A stretch of DNA of 64,000 nucleotides from Crossiella equi (GCF_017876755.1 NZ_JAGIOO010000001.1:8417786-8481785); one strand, 5' to 3'. Shown: positions 16,078 through 25,400, counted from the first letter of the stretch. Numbers and translations are program-made. Notes: generated from the letters alone by a model not told the origin.

Positions 16078-17412
16078 TTACCGGCCGGTCATGCGCCGGT
16101 GGTCGCGGGTGATGGTGCGGGTGGCCACCAGCATGGCCAGGCCCGCCAGCAGGATGCTCGGCGGGACCGTCACCAGGAGGGCGTCGTGCAGGCCGGTGGC
16201 CATGTGTGCCGCCGTGACCGGGCCGCCCGCCGCCGCGGCCGCGGCGTAGGAGTCGGAGAGGGCGCCGACGATGATCGGGCCCGCGCCGCCGCCCAGCAGG
16301 TAGCCCATGGCGAACATGACCGCGGTGGCGGTGGCCCGGCGGCGGGGCTCGATGACGTCGGCCAGGGCCGGGTAGAGGGCGTTGAAGAAGACGTAGCCCA
16401 GCAGCCAGGCGGTGGCGAAGGTGATCGTGTAGAGGGTCGCCGCCTCCGGGCCGAAGGTCAGGGCCAGCAGGGTCAGCGGGGCGGCCACGATGAGGCAGGC
16501 CGCGCCCAGCAGGACCCGGCCGCTGGTGCCCGCGCGGTCGGCCAGGCGTCCGCCCACCAGCAGGCCGACCAGGCCGGTCACGCCCATGATGACGCCCGCC
16601 AGCACCGAGGCCAGGGACAGGGACAGGCCGAAGTAGCGCTGGAGCAGGGGCACGGTGAAGGTGTTCACCGAGTAGCTGGCGAAGTTGTGGCCGATGAAGG
16701 CCACGATCAGGCACCACAGGGTCGGGATGGTCAGCAGTGCCCTGGCCTTGACCGCGGTGCTGGGGGCGGAGGCGGCGGCCGCCGTCGGGGTGAGCTCGGC
16801 CGCGCCGCGCAGCGGTTCCTTGACGCGGAAGAAGGCCAGTGCCAGCAGCAGCCCGGGGACGGCCGCGAGCAGGAACGGGGCCCGCCAGCTGCCGAAGGCC
16901 TCGGCGATGCCGCCGACGGTGAAGTAGGCCAGGGTGAGGCCGATCGGCAGGCCCAGCATGAAGATGCCGGTGGCCCGGGCGCGTTTGTTCGGCGGGTACA
17001 GGTCGGCGATCAGGGAGCTGGCCGCCGGGGCGTAGCTGGCCTCGCCGACACCGACGCCCAGGCGCACCAGCAACAGCGACCAGAAGCCCAGCGCACCCGC
17101 GGTGGCCGCGGTCAGTACGCTCCAGAACGCCAGGCCCCAGCCGATGATCACACGACGCGGCGCGCGGTCGGCCAGGCGGCCCAGCGGCAGGCCCGCCAGC
17201 GCGTAGACCACGGTGAACGCCGAGGACATCAGGCCGACCTGGGTGTCGTTGAGGCCGAAGACCCGGCGGATCTCCTCGATCACGATCGCGGGCATCACGC
17301 GGTCGAAGAAGTTGAACAGGTTGGCCAGGAACAGCAGCACCAGGATGCGGCGCGCGGCCTTCTGGCCCGGCCCGGAAGCCGGGGTCTCGCGGAGGAACTC
17401 TTCTTGGACCAC
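16078..17412 (-). CDS. MFS transporter (Spinster-like)
   Basis: A 444-residue carrier with 12 predicted helices. The first loop carries the MFS motif GRLADRAPRRVI, repeated in the second half as GGRLADRAGTSGRV. The N-terminus (LFLANLFNFFDRVMPAIVIEEI) and GVGVGEASYAPAASSLIADLYP match Spinster-type permeases, which move lipids, sugars or hydrophobic metabolites. GTG 17412 follows GGAGGAG. It stands alone between lnt and the DUF2630 gene. Substrate is unknown. Confidence 0.88.
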   Translation of the reverse strand: MVQEEFLRETPASGPGQKAARRILVLLFLANLFNFFDRVMPAIVIEEIRRVFGLNDTQVGLMSSAFTVVYALAGLPLGRLADRAPRRVIIGWGLAFWSVLTAATAGALGFWSLLLVRLGVGVGEASYAPAASSLIADLYPPNKRARATGIFMLGLPIGLTLAYFTVGGIAEAFGSWRAPFLLAAVPGLLLALAFFRVKEPLRGAAELTPTAAAASAPSTAVKARALLTIPTLWCLIVAFIGHNFASYSVNTFTVPLLQRYFGLSLSLASVLAGVIMGVTGLVGLLVGGRLADRAGTSGRVLLGAACLIVAAPLTLLALTFGPEAATLYTITFATAWLLGYVFFNALYPALADVIEPRRRATATAVMFAMGYLLGGGAGPIIVGALSDSYAAAAAAGGPVTAAHMATGLHDALLVTVPPSILLAGLAMLVATRTITRDHRRMTGR

Positions 17413-17516
17413 GACGTGCTCCTCCGCTCGACGGCAGTGTCCAGAACAGACTTACTGGATGAAAGCCGCAGCGGATAGGCCGATTGGCAGGAACCCGTCG
17501 ATCGTCCTGATTGGTC

Positions 17517-17759
17517 CTACTGGAGGTAGCCCTCGACCTCACCGGCGGGGCGCGTACCGGCCGCCTCGGGGTCCTGGCCGAACTCGGTGGCCGCCCTGCG
17601 CCGGCGCAACAGGTCCCAGCTCTGGTCCAGCTGGCGCTCCAGGCTGGCCAGCCGGTCGCGGTCGGCGGGGCTGAGCCCGGTGCCCTCGGCGCGGTGGCGC
17701 AGCTCCTTCTCCTCGGCGACGAGCTCGTCGATCGTGCGGAGGATGTCTCGTTCTGCCAT
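17517..17759 (-). CDS. DUF2630 family small protein
   Basis: An 80-residue acidic/basic helical protein: MAERDILRTIDELVAEEKEL, then RDRLASLERQLDQSWDLLRRRRA and a short acidic tail. This is the typical length and pattern of the actinobacterial DUF2630 family, a predicted helical hairpin of unknown function. ATG 17757-17759 diverges from the carboxylase gene, with only 36 bases between starts, so they share a promoter region. Confidence 0.85.
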   Translation of the reverse strand: MAERDILRTIDELVAEEKELRHRAEGTGLSPADRDRLASLERQLDQSWDLLRRRRAATEFGQDPEAAGTRPAGEVEGYLQ

Positions 17760-17795
17760 GCCCGCACGGTACGCCGGTGTGGCAGGGTTGGCCGC

Positions 17796-19544
17796 ATGAT
17801 CGAGACCGTGCTGGTCCGGGCCGAGCTGACGGGCACGGTGGTCGCCGTGACCGCGGAGGCGGGCTCGCGGGTGCCGGAGGGTGCCCTCGTGGTCGTGCTC
17901 GAGTCGATGAAGATGGAGCACATGCACCGCGCCCCGGCGGGCGGCACCGTGCACGAGGTGCTGGTGCGCGTGGGCCAGCTGGTCGAGGTGGGCACACCCC
18001 TGGCCACGATCCACCCGGGCGAGGTAACCGCTGTCCCGGAACAGGCGGACCCGGGACCGGCCGCGGTCCGCCCGGACCTCGCGGAAGCCTTGACCAGGCG
18101 CGCGGCCATCCTGGACGGGGGACGGCCGGAGGCGGTGGCCGCCCGGCACGCCCAGGGCAGGCGCACCACCCGGGAGAACATCGCCGAGCTGTGCGACCCG
18201 GGCACCTTCACCGAGTACGGCGGACTGGCCGTGGCCGCCCAGCGGCAGCGCCGTGACCTGGTCGAACTCCGCGAGCGCACCCCGGCCGACGGCATCGTCA
18301 CCGGCATCGGCCGCGTGCACGGCCAGCGGGTGGCGGTGCTGGCCTACGACTACACCGTGCTCGCGGGCACCCAGGGCCTGCTCAGCCACCGCAAGACCGA
18401 CCGCCTGCTCGAGCTGGCCCACCGGGACCGGCTGCCCGTGGTGGTCTTCGCCGAGGGCGGCGGCGGACGGCCCGGCGACACCGACACCACCGCGGTCTCC
18501 GGCCTGGACGTGCCCACCTTCGCGCTGATGGGCGGCCTCTCCGGCCTGGTGCCCACGGTCGCGATCGTCAGCGGCTACTGCTTCGCCGGCAACGCCGCCC
18601 TCGCGGGCTGCGCGGACGTGCTGATCGCGACCCCCGAGGCCAGCATCGGCATGGGCGGCCCGGCCATGATCGAGGGCGGCGGCCTGGGCACGGTCGCACC
18701 GCGGGAGGTCGGCCCGCTGTCGGTGCAGGTGCCCAACGGCGTGGTCGACGTCGCGGTGGCCGACGAGGCGCAGGCCGTGCGCACCGCCCGCCAGTACCTG
18801 TCCTACTTCCAGGGCCGCACTGAGCCCGGCCCGCACGCCGACCAGGCCCTGCTCCGCGACGTCCTGCCCGAACAGCGCAAACGGGCCTACGACGTGCGCG
18901 CGGTGATCGACCTGCTGGCCGACGAGGGCTCGGTGCTGGAGCTGCGCCCGCACTACGGCCCCGGCCTGCGCACCTGCCTGGCCCGCATCGAGGGCCGCGC
19001 CTTCGGGATCATCGCCAACGACTCCCGTGTGCTCGGCGGCGCGATCGACGCCCCCGGCGCGGACACCCTGGCCCGCTTCCTGCGCCTGTGCCAGGACCAC
19101 GGCCTGCCCGTGCTGTCCCTGTGCGACACCCCCGGCTTCCTGGTCGGGCCCGAGGCCGAGGCCACCGGGACCGTGCGCGCGTTCAGCCAGCTGTTCGTGC
19201 TCGGTGCGCGGCTGACCGTGCCGGTGGTGTGCGTGGTGCTGCGCAAGGCCTACGGGCTGGGCGCGCAGGCGATGGCGGGCGGGCACCTGCGCGTGCCGGT
19301 GGCCACCGTGGCCTGGCCGAGCGGAGAGCTGGGCGCGATGGGCCTGGAGGGTGCGGTCCGCCTGGCCCACCGGCGCGAGCTGGCGGCCATCGCGGACCAG
19401 CACGAGCGCACCGCCCGGTACGAGCGGCTGCTGGCCACGGCACGCCAGGACAGCGCGGCGCTGAACATCGCCTCGGTGTTCGAGATCGACGACGTGATCG
19501 ACCCGGCCGACACCCGCGCCTGGCTCGCCGCCGTTCTTTCTTGA
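17796..19544 (+). CDS. Biotin carrier fused to acyl-CoA carboxyltransferase
   Basis: A 582-residue fusion. Residues 1-75 form a biotinyl domain with the biotinylation site ESMKMEH (Lys39). The rest is a complete acyl-CoA carboxylase beta-type carboxyltransferase: N-terminal half with GIGRVHGQRVAVLAYDYTV and SGYCFAGNAALAGCADV, C-terminal half with GGAIDAPGADTLARFLRLC and KAYGLGAQAMAGG. It should transfer CO2 from carboxybiotin to an acyl-CoA such as acetyl- or propionyl-CoA. No biotin carboxylase subunit is in the window, so it must borrow one. Biotin domain ahead of the transferase is not the common order. A TetR-type site overlaps its stop codon. Confidence 0.88.
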   Translation: MIETVLVRAELTGTVVAVTAEAGSRVPEGALVVVLESMKMEHMHRAPAGGTVHEVLVRVGQLVEVGTPLATIHPGEVTAVPEQADPGPAAVRPDLAEALTRRAAILDGGRPEAVAARHAQGRRTTRENIAELCDPGTFTEYGGLAVAAQRQRRDLVELRERTPADGIVTGIGRVHGQRVAVLAYDYTVLAGTQGLLSHRKTDRLLELAHRDRLPVVVFAEGGGGRPGDTDTTAVSGLDVPTFALMGGLSGLVPTVAIVSGYCFAGNAALAGCADVLIATPEASIGMGGPAMIEGGGLGTVAPREVGPLSVQVPNGVVDVAVADEAQAVRTARQYLSYFQGRTEPGPHADQALLRDVLPEQRKRAYDVRAVIDLLADEGSVLELRPHYGPGLRTCLARIEGRAFGIIANDSRVLGGAIDAPGADTLARFLRLCQDHGLPVLSLCDTPGFLVGPEAEATGTVRAFSQLFVLGARLTVPVVCVVLRKAYGLGAQAMAGGHLRVPVATVAWPSGELGAMGLEGAVRLAHRRELAAIADQHERTARYERLLATARQDSAALNIASVFEIDDVIDPADTRAWLAAVLS

Positions 19545-19554
19545 CCGAGCGTTC
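19543..19554. promoter_or_regulatory. Probable TetR operator before the regulator gene
   Basis: GACCGAGCGTTC matches the perfect palindrome at 20201-20212 in 10 of 12 positions. It lies 24 bases before the TetR start and overlaps the stop codon of the carboxylase gene, consistent with autoregulation. Confidence 0.5.
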
Positions 19555-19577
19555 TCGAATGAGCTAGCGTCTGCGGC

Positions 19578-20156
19578 ATGGCCAGGACCAAGGAGTTCGA
19601 CCCGGACGTCGCGCTGCGTGCCGCGCTGGACCTGTTCTGGCGCAAGGGGTACGAGGCCACGTCCATGCAGGACCTGGTCGACCACCTCGGTGTGGCGCGG
19701 GCCAGCCTGTACGCCACGTTCGGCACCAAGCACGACCTGTACCTGCGGGCGCTGGACCGCTACTGCGAGGAGCGCAACGGGCGCCAGCTCTGCGAACTGG
19801 CGCCCGAAGGCCCCGTGCTGCCCGCGGTCCGCTCGCTGCTGACCAGCTTCGTCGACGAGGCCTGCGACGACCCGGACCGCAAGGGCTGCCTCGTCACCAA
19901 CACCGCGGTGGAGCTGCTGCCCCGGGACGAGCAGGCCGGGCGCCGGGTGGACGTCGGGCTCGGCGGCCTGGAGTCCGCGCTGGCCAGTGCCCTCATCCGG
20001 GCGCAGGAGCGCGGGGAGCTGGCGCGGGACAGGGATCCCTGGTCGCTGGCCCGGTTCCTCATCACCTACGTGCAGGGCGTGCGGGTGCTGTCCAAGCGCC
20101 CGGATCCGCGCCGCCTGCGCGACTCGCTGCGGCACGCCCTGTCGCTGCTCGACTGA
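19578..20156 (+). CDS. TetR/AcrR-family regulator
   Basis: A 192-residue repressor. The N-terminal HTH reads GYEATSMQDLVDHLGVARASLYATFGTKHDLYLRAL (about 25-60) and the C-terminal ligand domain resembles the YvdT/AcrR C-terminal type with EACDDPDRKGCLVTNTAVEL. This subgroup usually controls an adjacent oxidoreductase or hydrolase. The palindrome GAACGATCGTTC in front of the alpha/beta hydrolase 71 bases downstream, and a related site before its own start, identify the likely targets. Confidence 0.9.
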   Translation: MARTKEFDPDVALRAALDLFWRKGYEATSMQDLVDHLGVARASLYATFGTKHDLYLRALDRYCEERNGRQLCELAPEGPVLPAVRSLLTSFVDEACDDPDRKGCLVTNTAVELLPRDEQAGRRVDVGLGGLESALASALIRAQERGELARDRDPWSLARFLITYVQGVRVLSKRPDPRRLRDSLRHALSLLD

Positions 20157-20200
20157 CCCCCGCCTCGGTACGGCCGTGCCGTTGTGCTGCCCAAATTCAA

Positions 20201-20212
20201 GAACGATCGTTC
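20201..20212. promoter_or_regulatory. TetR operator before the alpha/beta hydrolase
   Basis: GAACGATCGTTC is a perfect 12-bp palindrome ending 15 bases before ATG 20228, next to the AAGGAG ribosome-binding site. A repressor bound here would cover the promoter or start region. Confidence 0.7.
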
Positions 20213-20227
20213 CAATAAGGAGTTCCG

Positions 20228-21100
20228 ATGACCACCGACGCCGACCGCGCCGCCTCCCTCGGCTTCGAAAGCCGGTTCGCCGACGTCAACGGCACCCGGC
20301 TGCACCACGTCATCGGCGGCACCGGCTCACCGCTGGTGCTGCTGGGCGGCTGGCCGCAGACCTGGTGGCAGTTCCGCAAGATCATGCCCGCGCTGGCCGA
20401 GCGGCACCGCGTGGTCGTGGCCGAGATCCGCGGCCAGGGCGCCTCCGCGAAGCCGGAGTCGGGCTACGACAAGAAGACCATGGCCCGCGACGTCCACGAA
20501 CTGTTGCGGCACCTGGACATCGGGCGGGCCGACGTGGCCGGGCACGACATCGGCGCCATGGTCGCGCACAGCCTGGCCGCCAACCACCCCGAGTCCGTGC
20601 GCAGGCTGGTGCTGCTGGACGTGCCGCACCCGGACGAGAGCATGTACCAGTTCCCGCTCGTGCCGCGCCCGGGGGCGCCGATCCACAAGTGGTGGTTCGC
20701 CTTCAACCAGATCAGGGGCCTGCCCGAGCGGCTGCTGGCCGGGCGCTCCCGGCACCTGATCGACCACCTGTGCGAGCTGATGCTGGTGGACCAGGACGCG
20801 ATCCCGGCCGAGGACCGCGAGATCTACGCCGCGGTCTACGACCAGCCGGAGTCCATCCGCGCGGCCAACGGCTGGTACCAGACCTGGGGCCAGGACATCG
20901 AGGACGTCAAGACCTACCCGAAGCTCACGCTGCCCGTGCTCGCCTTGGTGTGCAAGGCGAACTTCGACTACGTCCGGTCCGTTGTGGACCGTCAGGTCGT
21001 CGGCGCGGACGTGCGGCTGCTGGCGGACACCGGCCACTACCTCGCCGAGGAGCAGCCGGAGGAGGTCATCCGGCACCTCCAGGGCTTCTTGGCGGCCTGA
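20228..21100 (+). CDS. Alpha/beta hydrolase (haloacetate dehalogenase/epoxide hydrolase-like)
   Basis: A 290-residue hydrolase. The nucleophile elbow is AGHDIGAMVAH with Asp107 in place of serine. The oxyanion HGGxP-like segment is LGGWPQTWWQF, and the catalytic His sits in LADTGHYLAEEQPEEV near 271. An aspartate nucleophile is diagnostic of dehalogenases and epoxide hydrolases, which attack carbon-halogen or epoxide carbons. The cap domain is of ordinary size. It follows the TetR regulator and carries its operator, so an electrophilic compound probably induces it. Which of the two reactions it performs cannot be read here. Confidence 0.87.
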   Translation: MTTDADRAASLGFESRFADVNGTRLHHVIGGTGSPLVLLGGWPQTWWQFRKIMPALAERHRVVVAEIRGQGASAKPESGYDKKTMARDVHELLRHLDIGRADVAGHDIGAMVAHSLAANHPESVRRLVLLDVPHPDESMYQFPLVPRPGAPIHKWWFAFNQIRGLPERLLAGRSRHLIDHLCELMLVDQDAIPAEDREIYAAVYDQPESIRAANGWYQTWGQDIEDVKTYPKLTLPVLALVCKANFDYVRSVVDRQVVGADVRLLADTGHYLAEEQPEEVIRHLQGFLAA

Positions 21101-21178
21101 CCAGCGAAAACCGGGATTGTCGGTGCCTGCCCCTAGTGTCTGTGCCAGCACCGGAACGGACCTTCCACTGGGGGAAGC

Positions 21179-24100
21179 GTGCAACAGGGGGATGTGGTCG
21201 GGGACGGCTTCGCCATGCCGGGGGAGTGGCTGCGACACTGCCACCCGAGGCGTGGCCTGGCCTCCTCGGCCACCGTCACGCTCGACGAGCGCAACGTCGA
21301 GACGGCCAAGGCGGCCAGCGAGTCGGCGGAGTTCCGCGACCGGCTGGAACGGGCGATCGCGTACGAGACCAGTGACGCACGGCTGGCCGAGGCGGGGCGG
21401 GCCTACCTGGCCGGTGCGGTCGACCCGCTGGGCGCGGCGGTGGCGATGGTCCTCGCCCCGTACGACCGGGGCGACTCGCTGGCCGACTTCGCCGACCTCT
21501 GGGTCGCCGAGCACGGGGTGGTCTTCGCCGTGCGGGCGGTGTGCGCGCTGCTCGAGGCCGAGCTGTGCCACGTCCCGACGGACCTGCGGTCGGTGTGGGA
21601 TCTCGAGTTGCGGCGGCCCGAGCGCCCCGAGCACAACTGGCACCACTCGGCCATCGCGACCGCGACCCGGGTGCGCGCCCTGCTCGCGGCCGCCTCGGCG
21701 GAGGACTACCTCGCCGCCACCGAGGTCCTGGCCGAACTCCGGTGCGACGACGCGCGCCGGGTGCTGGCCGCCTACCTGGTCCCGACCCGGCAGGACTGGG
21801 TCGAGCAGGTGTTGGCGGAGAGCCAGCTGCTGGGCGGCCACGTGTTCGGCCGGATGGTGGCGTGCTCGGTCAGCACGACGGCACAGGTGGCAGCGCTGCC
21901 CGGGAACGCGCTGGGCGAGGGCGAGCTGCACACGGTGCTCGAGGCGGTGGGACCGGCTATCGCGCCGTACGCGGCCAAGCTCGGTGCCTACGACGTCTTG
22001 GCCGCGCTGCCCACCGACGAGGCGTTCGGGCTGCTGCTCGCCCGGTGCGCGGAGAAGGCGGCGCGGGAGTTGGTGCGCACCCGCCTGGCCGAGCAGCCGT
22101 TGACCGGGCTGCGGCTGCTCGCCCGGTCGAACGGTCTGGCCTCGGCCATGCTGTTCCACCCGCACGCGCTGGCCTGCGCCGACCTGGTCGCCACGGCCGA
22201 CCTGCCCGCGGACGTGCGGGCCAAGGTCGAGGAGGTCTGCCGCGGTCGTGTCGCCGACGCGCCCGGGCACGCCCTGCCGCCGGTGCTGGCCGACCCGCCG
22301 TGGCTGCGTGAGCGGTCCGCCGACGTCCGGCTCAGCCTCAAGGTGCCCGACTCGACCGCGCTGCAGTGGCAGCCGGGGGAGCGGGAGGCGTGGCGGGACG
22401 TGCCCCGGTGGGTGTCCTGGCAGCAGCACTGGGAGACCGAGGAGTTCGCCGCCGGCGGACTGCGGGCCGAGGACGAGCGCCGCCTCGTGGTGAACGCTCC
22501 CGAGGACCTCGTCCGGCCACTGCTGGCGAGCTGGCGCCCGACGGGGCACCAGTACGTCGAACAGACGACGAAGCTGCTCGCCGCCCGGTTCGGGCTGGAC
22601 GCGCTGCCGGTGCTGCTGCACTTCGCCAAGACGGCCCCGGTCACCTCGTGCGCGGCGCTGCTGCCCTTCCGCGACCGCGGGATCGCGCACCTCATGGCGA
22701 ACTGGCTGGTGCACGGCCGCGGCACCCGTCCGGTCGCGCAGGCGTGGTTCGCCAGGCACGGCACCGACGGGCTCGTGCACCTGGTGCCCACCGCGTTCGG
22801 CAAGCCCGGCAAGGAGCGGCGCACCGCCGAGCTGGCGCTGCACCAGCTGGCTGGCCGGGGCATGGCCGAGCGGATCCGCGAGGCCGGGCGGCGGGCCGGG
22901 GCCGAGCACGCGGTGGCCGGGCTGCTGGCCACCGACCCGCTGGTGCGGGCCGCCGCGGTCGTGCCCGAGCTGCCCGAGTGGGTCAACCCGGCCATCCTGC
23001 CCCAGATCCGGCTGCGCGGGCACGAGGGCGCGCTGTCCGCCGCGGCCACCCGGAACGTGGCCACCGTGTTCGCACTGTCCACTGTGGAGGAGCAGTACCC
23101 GGGGCTGCCCCTCGTGCGGGCGGCCTGCGACCCGGAGTCGCTGGCGGGGTTCGCCTGGCGGCTGTTCGAGCAGTGGCGGCTGGCCGGACACCCCATGGAG
23201 CACAACTGGGCGCTGACCGTGCTCGGCTGGGTCGGCACCGACGACACCGCGGCCCGGCTGGCGCCGGTCATCCGAGCGTGGCCGGGGGAGAGCGGACACC
23301 AGCGGGCGGTGCTCGGCCTGGACCTGCTCGCGCGCATCGGCACCGACGCGGCGCTGGCCCAGCTGAGCTCCATCGCGCTCAAGGTCAAGTTCAAGGCGCT
23401 GCGTGAACGCGCGGTGGCCAAGGTCGACGAGGTGGCCGCCGAGCTGGGCCTCAGCGCCGAGCGGCTCGGCGACCGGCTGGTACCCGACCTTGGCCTGGAC
23501 GAACACGGCAGTCTGCGGCTGGACTACGGGACGCGGGTGTTCACCGTCGGCTTCGACGAGCGGCTCACGCCGTACGTGCTCGACGGCGACGGCAAGCGCC
23601 GCAGGGACTTGCCCAAGCCCGGCGCCCAGGACGACCCGGAGCTGGCCCCGGCCGCGCACAAGCGGTTCGGGCAGCTGAAGAAGGACGTCCGGGCCCTGGC
23701 CGGGGAGCAGCTCCCGCGCCTGGAACGGGCCATGGGCACCCGGCGGCGTTGGGGCGCTGGGGAGTTCCGCGCGCTGTTCCTCGGTCACCCGCTGCTGTGC
23801 CACCTGGCGCGGCGCCTGGTGTGGCTGGTCGAGCACGACGGGCAGGTGCTGGGCGGCTTCCGCGTCACCGAGGAGCGCACCCTGGTGGACGAGCACGACC
23901 AGCCCCGCGCGCTGCCCGAGGACGCCCGGGTCGGCATCGCGCACCCGGTCGAGCTCACCGGGAACTGGGGCGAGGTGTTCGCCCGCCACGGGATCCCACA
24001 ACCCTTCCCGCAGCTGGACCGCCCGGTGCACGCGCTCACCGAGGACGAGCGCGCCCGCGGTGAGCTCCCGCGCTTCCACGGCGTCACCGTGCCGGTCGGC

Positions 24101-24391
24101 CGGTTGCTCGGGCTCACCCGGAAGGGCTGGGTGCGCGGCACGCCCCTGGACGCCGGGGTGGAGCGGTGGATCTCCCGGCCGGTGCCCGGCGGCTTCGTCG
24201 TACTCGACCTCGACCCGGGCATAGTGGTGGGCGAGGTGGACTTCAACCCCGAGCAGACCATCCGGAAAGCCTTCCTGGCCGTTGAGGAGACCAGCCACTG
24301 CTTGGCCCGCCTGGCCAGCCGGGACTTCCCGGACCTCGACCCCGTCACCGCCTCGGAGGTGCTCGCCGACCTCGTCGGTATCGTCTCCTGA
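21179..24391 (+). CDS. Large DUF4132-domain protein (1070 residues)
   Basis: A cytosolic protein, starting at GTG 21179 after GGGGGAAGC, with no signal peptide or membrane helix. The first roughly 700 residues are Ala/Leu-rich helical repeats of HEAT-like character (for example AAAVVPELPEWVNPAILPQIRLRG). The DUF4132 domain follows at about 800-960: RLERAMGTRRRWGAGEFRALFLGHPLLCHLARRLVWL, then VGIAHPVELTGNWGEVFARHGI. The family is often found with WGR-domain proteins and MolR-like regulators, and has been linked to stress or molybdate functions without firm proof. Here no WGR protein is adjacent. Function unknown. Confidence 0.85.
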   Translation: MQQGDVVGDGFAMPGEWLRHCHPRRGLASSATVTLDERNVETAKAASESAEFRDRLERAIAYETSDARLAEAGRAYLAGAVDPLGAAVAMVLAPYDRGDSLADFADLWVAEHGVVFAVRAVCALLEAELCHVPTDLRSVWDLELRRPERPEHNWHHSAIATATRVRALLAAASAEDYLAATEVLAELRCDDARRVLAAYLVPTRQDWVEQVLAESQLLGGHVFGRMVACSVSTTAQVAALPGNALGEGELHTVLEAVGPAIAPYAAKLGAYDVLAALPTDEAFGLLLARCAEKAARELVRTRLAEQPLTGLRLLARSNGLASAMLFHPHALACADLVATADLPADVRAKVEEVCRGRVADAPGHALPPVLADPPWLRERSADVRLSLKVPDSTALQWQPGEREAWRDVPRWVSWQQHWETEEFAAGGLRAEDERRLVVNAPEDLVRPLLASWRPTGHQYVEQTTKLLAARFGLDALPVLLHFAKTAPVTSCAALLPFRDRGIAHLMANWLVHGRGTRPVAQAWFARHGTDGLVHLVPTAFGKPGKERRTAELALHQLAGRGMAERIREAGRRAGAEHAVAGLLATDPLVRAAAVVPELPEWVNPAILPQIRLRGHEGALSAAATRNVATVFALSTVEEQYPGLPLVRAACDPESLAGFAWRLFEQWRLAGHPMEHNWALTVLGWVGTDDTAARLAPVIRAWPGESGHQRAVLGLDLLARIGTDAALAQLSSIALKVKFKALRERAVAKVDEVAAELGLSAERLGDRLVPDLGLDEHGSLRLDYGTRVFTVGFDERLTPYVLDGDGKRRRDLPKPGAQDDPELAPAAHKRFGQLKKDVRALAGEQLPRLERAMGTRRRWGAGEFRALFLGHPLLCHLARRLVWLVEHDGQVLGGFRVTEERTLVDEHDQPRALPEDARVGIAHPVELTGNWGEVFARHGIPQPFPQLDRPVHALTEDERARGELPRFHGVTVPVGRLLGLTRKGWVRGTPLDAGVERWISRPVPGGFVVLDLDPGIVVGEVDFNPEQTIRKAFLAVEETSHCLARLASRDFPDLDPVTASEVLADLVGIVS

Positions 24392-24600
24392 CCTGCGAGT
24401 TCCCATACCTGAACCACTGGGGCCGGGTTTTCGCCAGGCCCTGGAGACCGGTGTGCTGGCGACCAATCGGGGGTTGTGGCCGGTCTCGTCCGGTAAGACT
24501 GTGATAACTGCCACCGAATCAGTGGACTACAGGCCTGTCCGCATGGGTTTCACTGGTTCAGGTACCGATTCAGCCTCGAAGTGTCAGGAGCTCCGCGACT
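24392..24600. promoter_or_regulatory. Intergenic region with separated 11-bp inverted repeat
   Basis: TACCTGAACCA at 24406-24416 and its exact complement TGGTTCAGGTA at 24554-24564 flank a 137-base spacer. The second arm lies 36 bases before the DUF1684 gene, so it may be an operator with a remote partner. I see no other structure. Confidence 0.35.
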
Positions 24601-25365
24601 ATGGCAGTCGACCCCGCCCAGGTCCTCACCCAGCGCTGGCTGGCCTGGCACGAGGCCCGGGAGGCCGCGGTGACCGCGCCGCACGGCCTCGCCGCCCTGG
24701 ACGCCACGCACTGGCTGACCACCGAGTTCCAGGCCTACGACGGCGCGCCCGGGCGGTGGCGCCATGACGGCGAGGCCGTGCACGCCAAGGACCTGCCGCT
24801 GGCCGAGATCGAGTCCACTGTGGACCTGACCGGCCCGCTGGCCGAGGGCGACTCCTTCCGGTACCGGGGCAGCCAGTTCCTGGTCTTCGCCAGGGACGGC
24901 GCCCCCGCGCTGCGCCAGTACGACCCGGAGGCAGTGCGCCGCAAGAACATCGACGGCATCGACGCCTGGCAGCCCGACCCGGCCTGGCTGGTCCCGGCCA
25001 CCTGGACCCCCAGCACCGACGGCACCACGGTCAAGGTCACCGCCATCGACGGCTACGTCTCCGGCGAGGTCCCCACCGGCTACCTGACCCTCACCCTGGA
25101 CGGCCAGGAGCTGCGCCTGACCACCACCGGCACCCCGGACCACCCCAAGATCGTCTTCAGCGACGGCACCAGCGGCAACGAGGGCTACCGCTTCCGCTTC
25201 CTGCAGCTGGACGAGGTGCTGGGCGAGCACCCGCACGTGGACTTCAACCGCGCCTACCTGCCGCCGTGCGCCTTCTCCGACCACTACGTCTGCCCGATGC
25301 CGCTGCCGGAGAACCGCCTGCCGGTGCCGGTGCGCGCGGGGGAGCGCGGGATCCGCCACGGGTAG
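24601..25365 (+). CDS. DUF1684 domain-containing protein
   Basis: A 254-residue cytosolic protein of the DUF1684 family. The family hallmark at the C-terminus is clear: VDFNRAYLPPCAFSDHYVCP followed by PLPENRLPVPVRAGE. N-terminal helix WLAWHEAREAAVTAPHG is also typical. Start ATG 24601 has AGGAG about 13 bases upstream. Function is not established. The conserved His/Asp/Cys cluster at the C-terminus suggests a metal site, which is my inference. The stop lies 35 bases before the old yellow enzyme start, so the two may be co-transcribed. Confidence 0.88.
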   Translation: MAVDPAQVLTQRWLAWHEAREAAVTAPHGLAALDATHWLTTEFQAYDGAPGRWRHDGEAVHAKDLPLAEIESTVDLTGPLAEGDSFRYRGSQFLVFARDGAPALRQYDPEAVRRKNIDGIDAWQPDPAWLVPATWTPSTDGTTVKVTAIDGYVSGEVPTGYLTLTLDGQELRLTTTGTPDHPKIVFSDGTSGNEGYRFRFLQLDEVLGEHPHVDFNRAYLPPCAFSDHYVCPMPLPENRLPVPVRAGERGIRHG

Positions 25366-25400
25366 GAACATCCCGTCACCCACCGGTGTTGCCCACGTAC

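Noticed and set aside
20327-24514. A 1395-codon open frame on the minus strand opposite the DUF4132 gene
   Set aside because: It is the Arg/Gly/Val-rich complement of a well-supported gene, with no family motif. Such frames are expected at over 70% GC.
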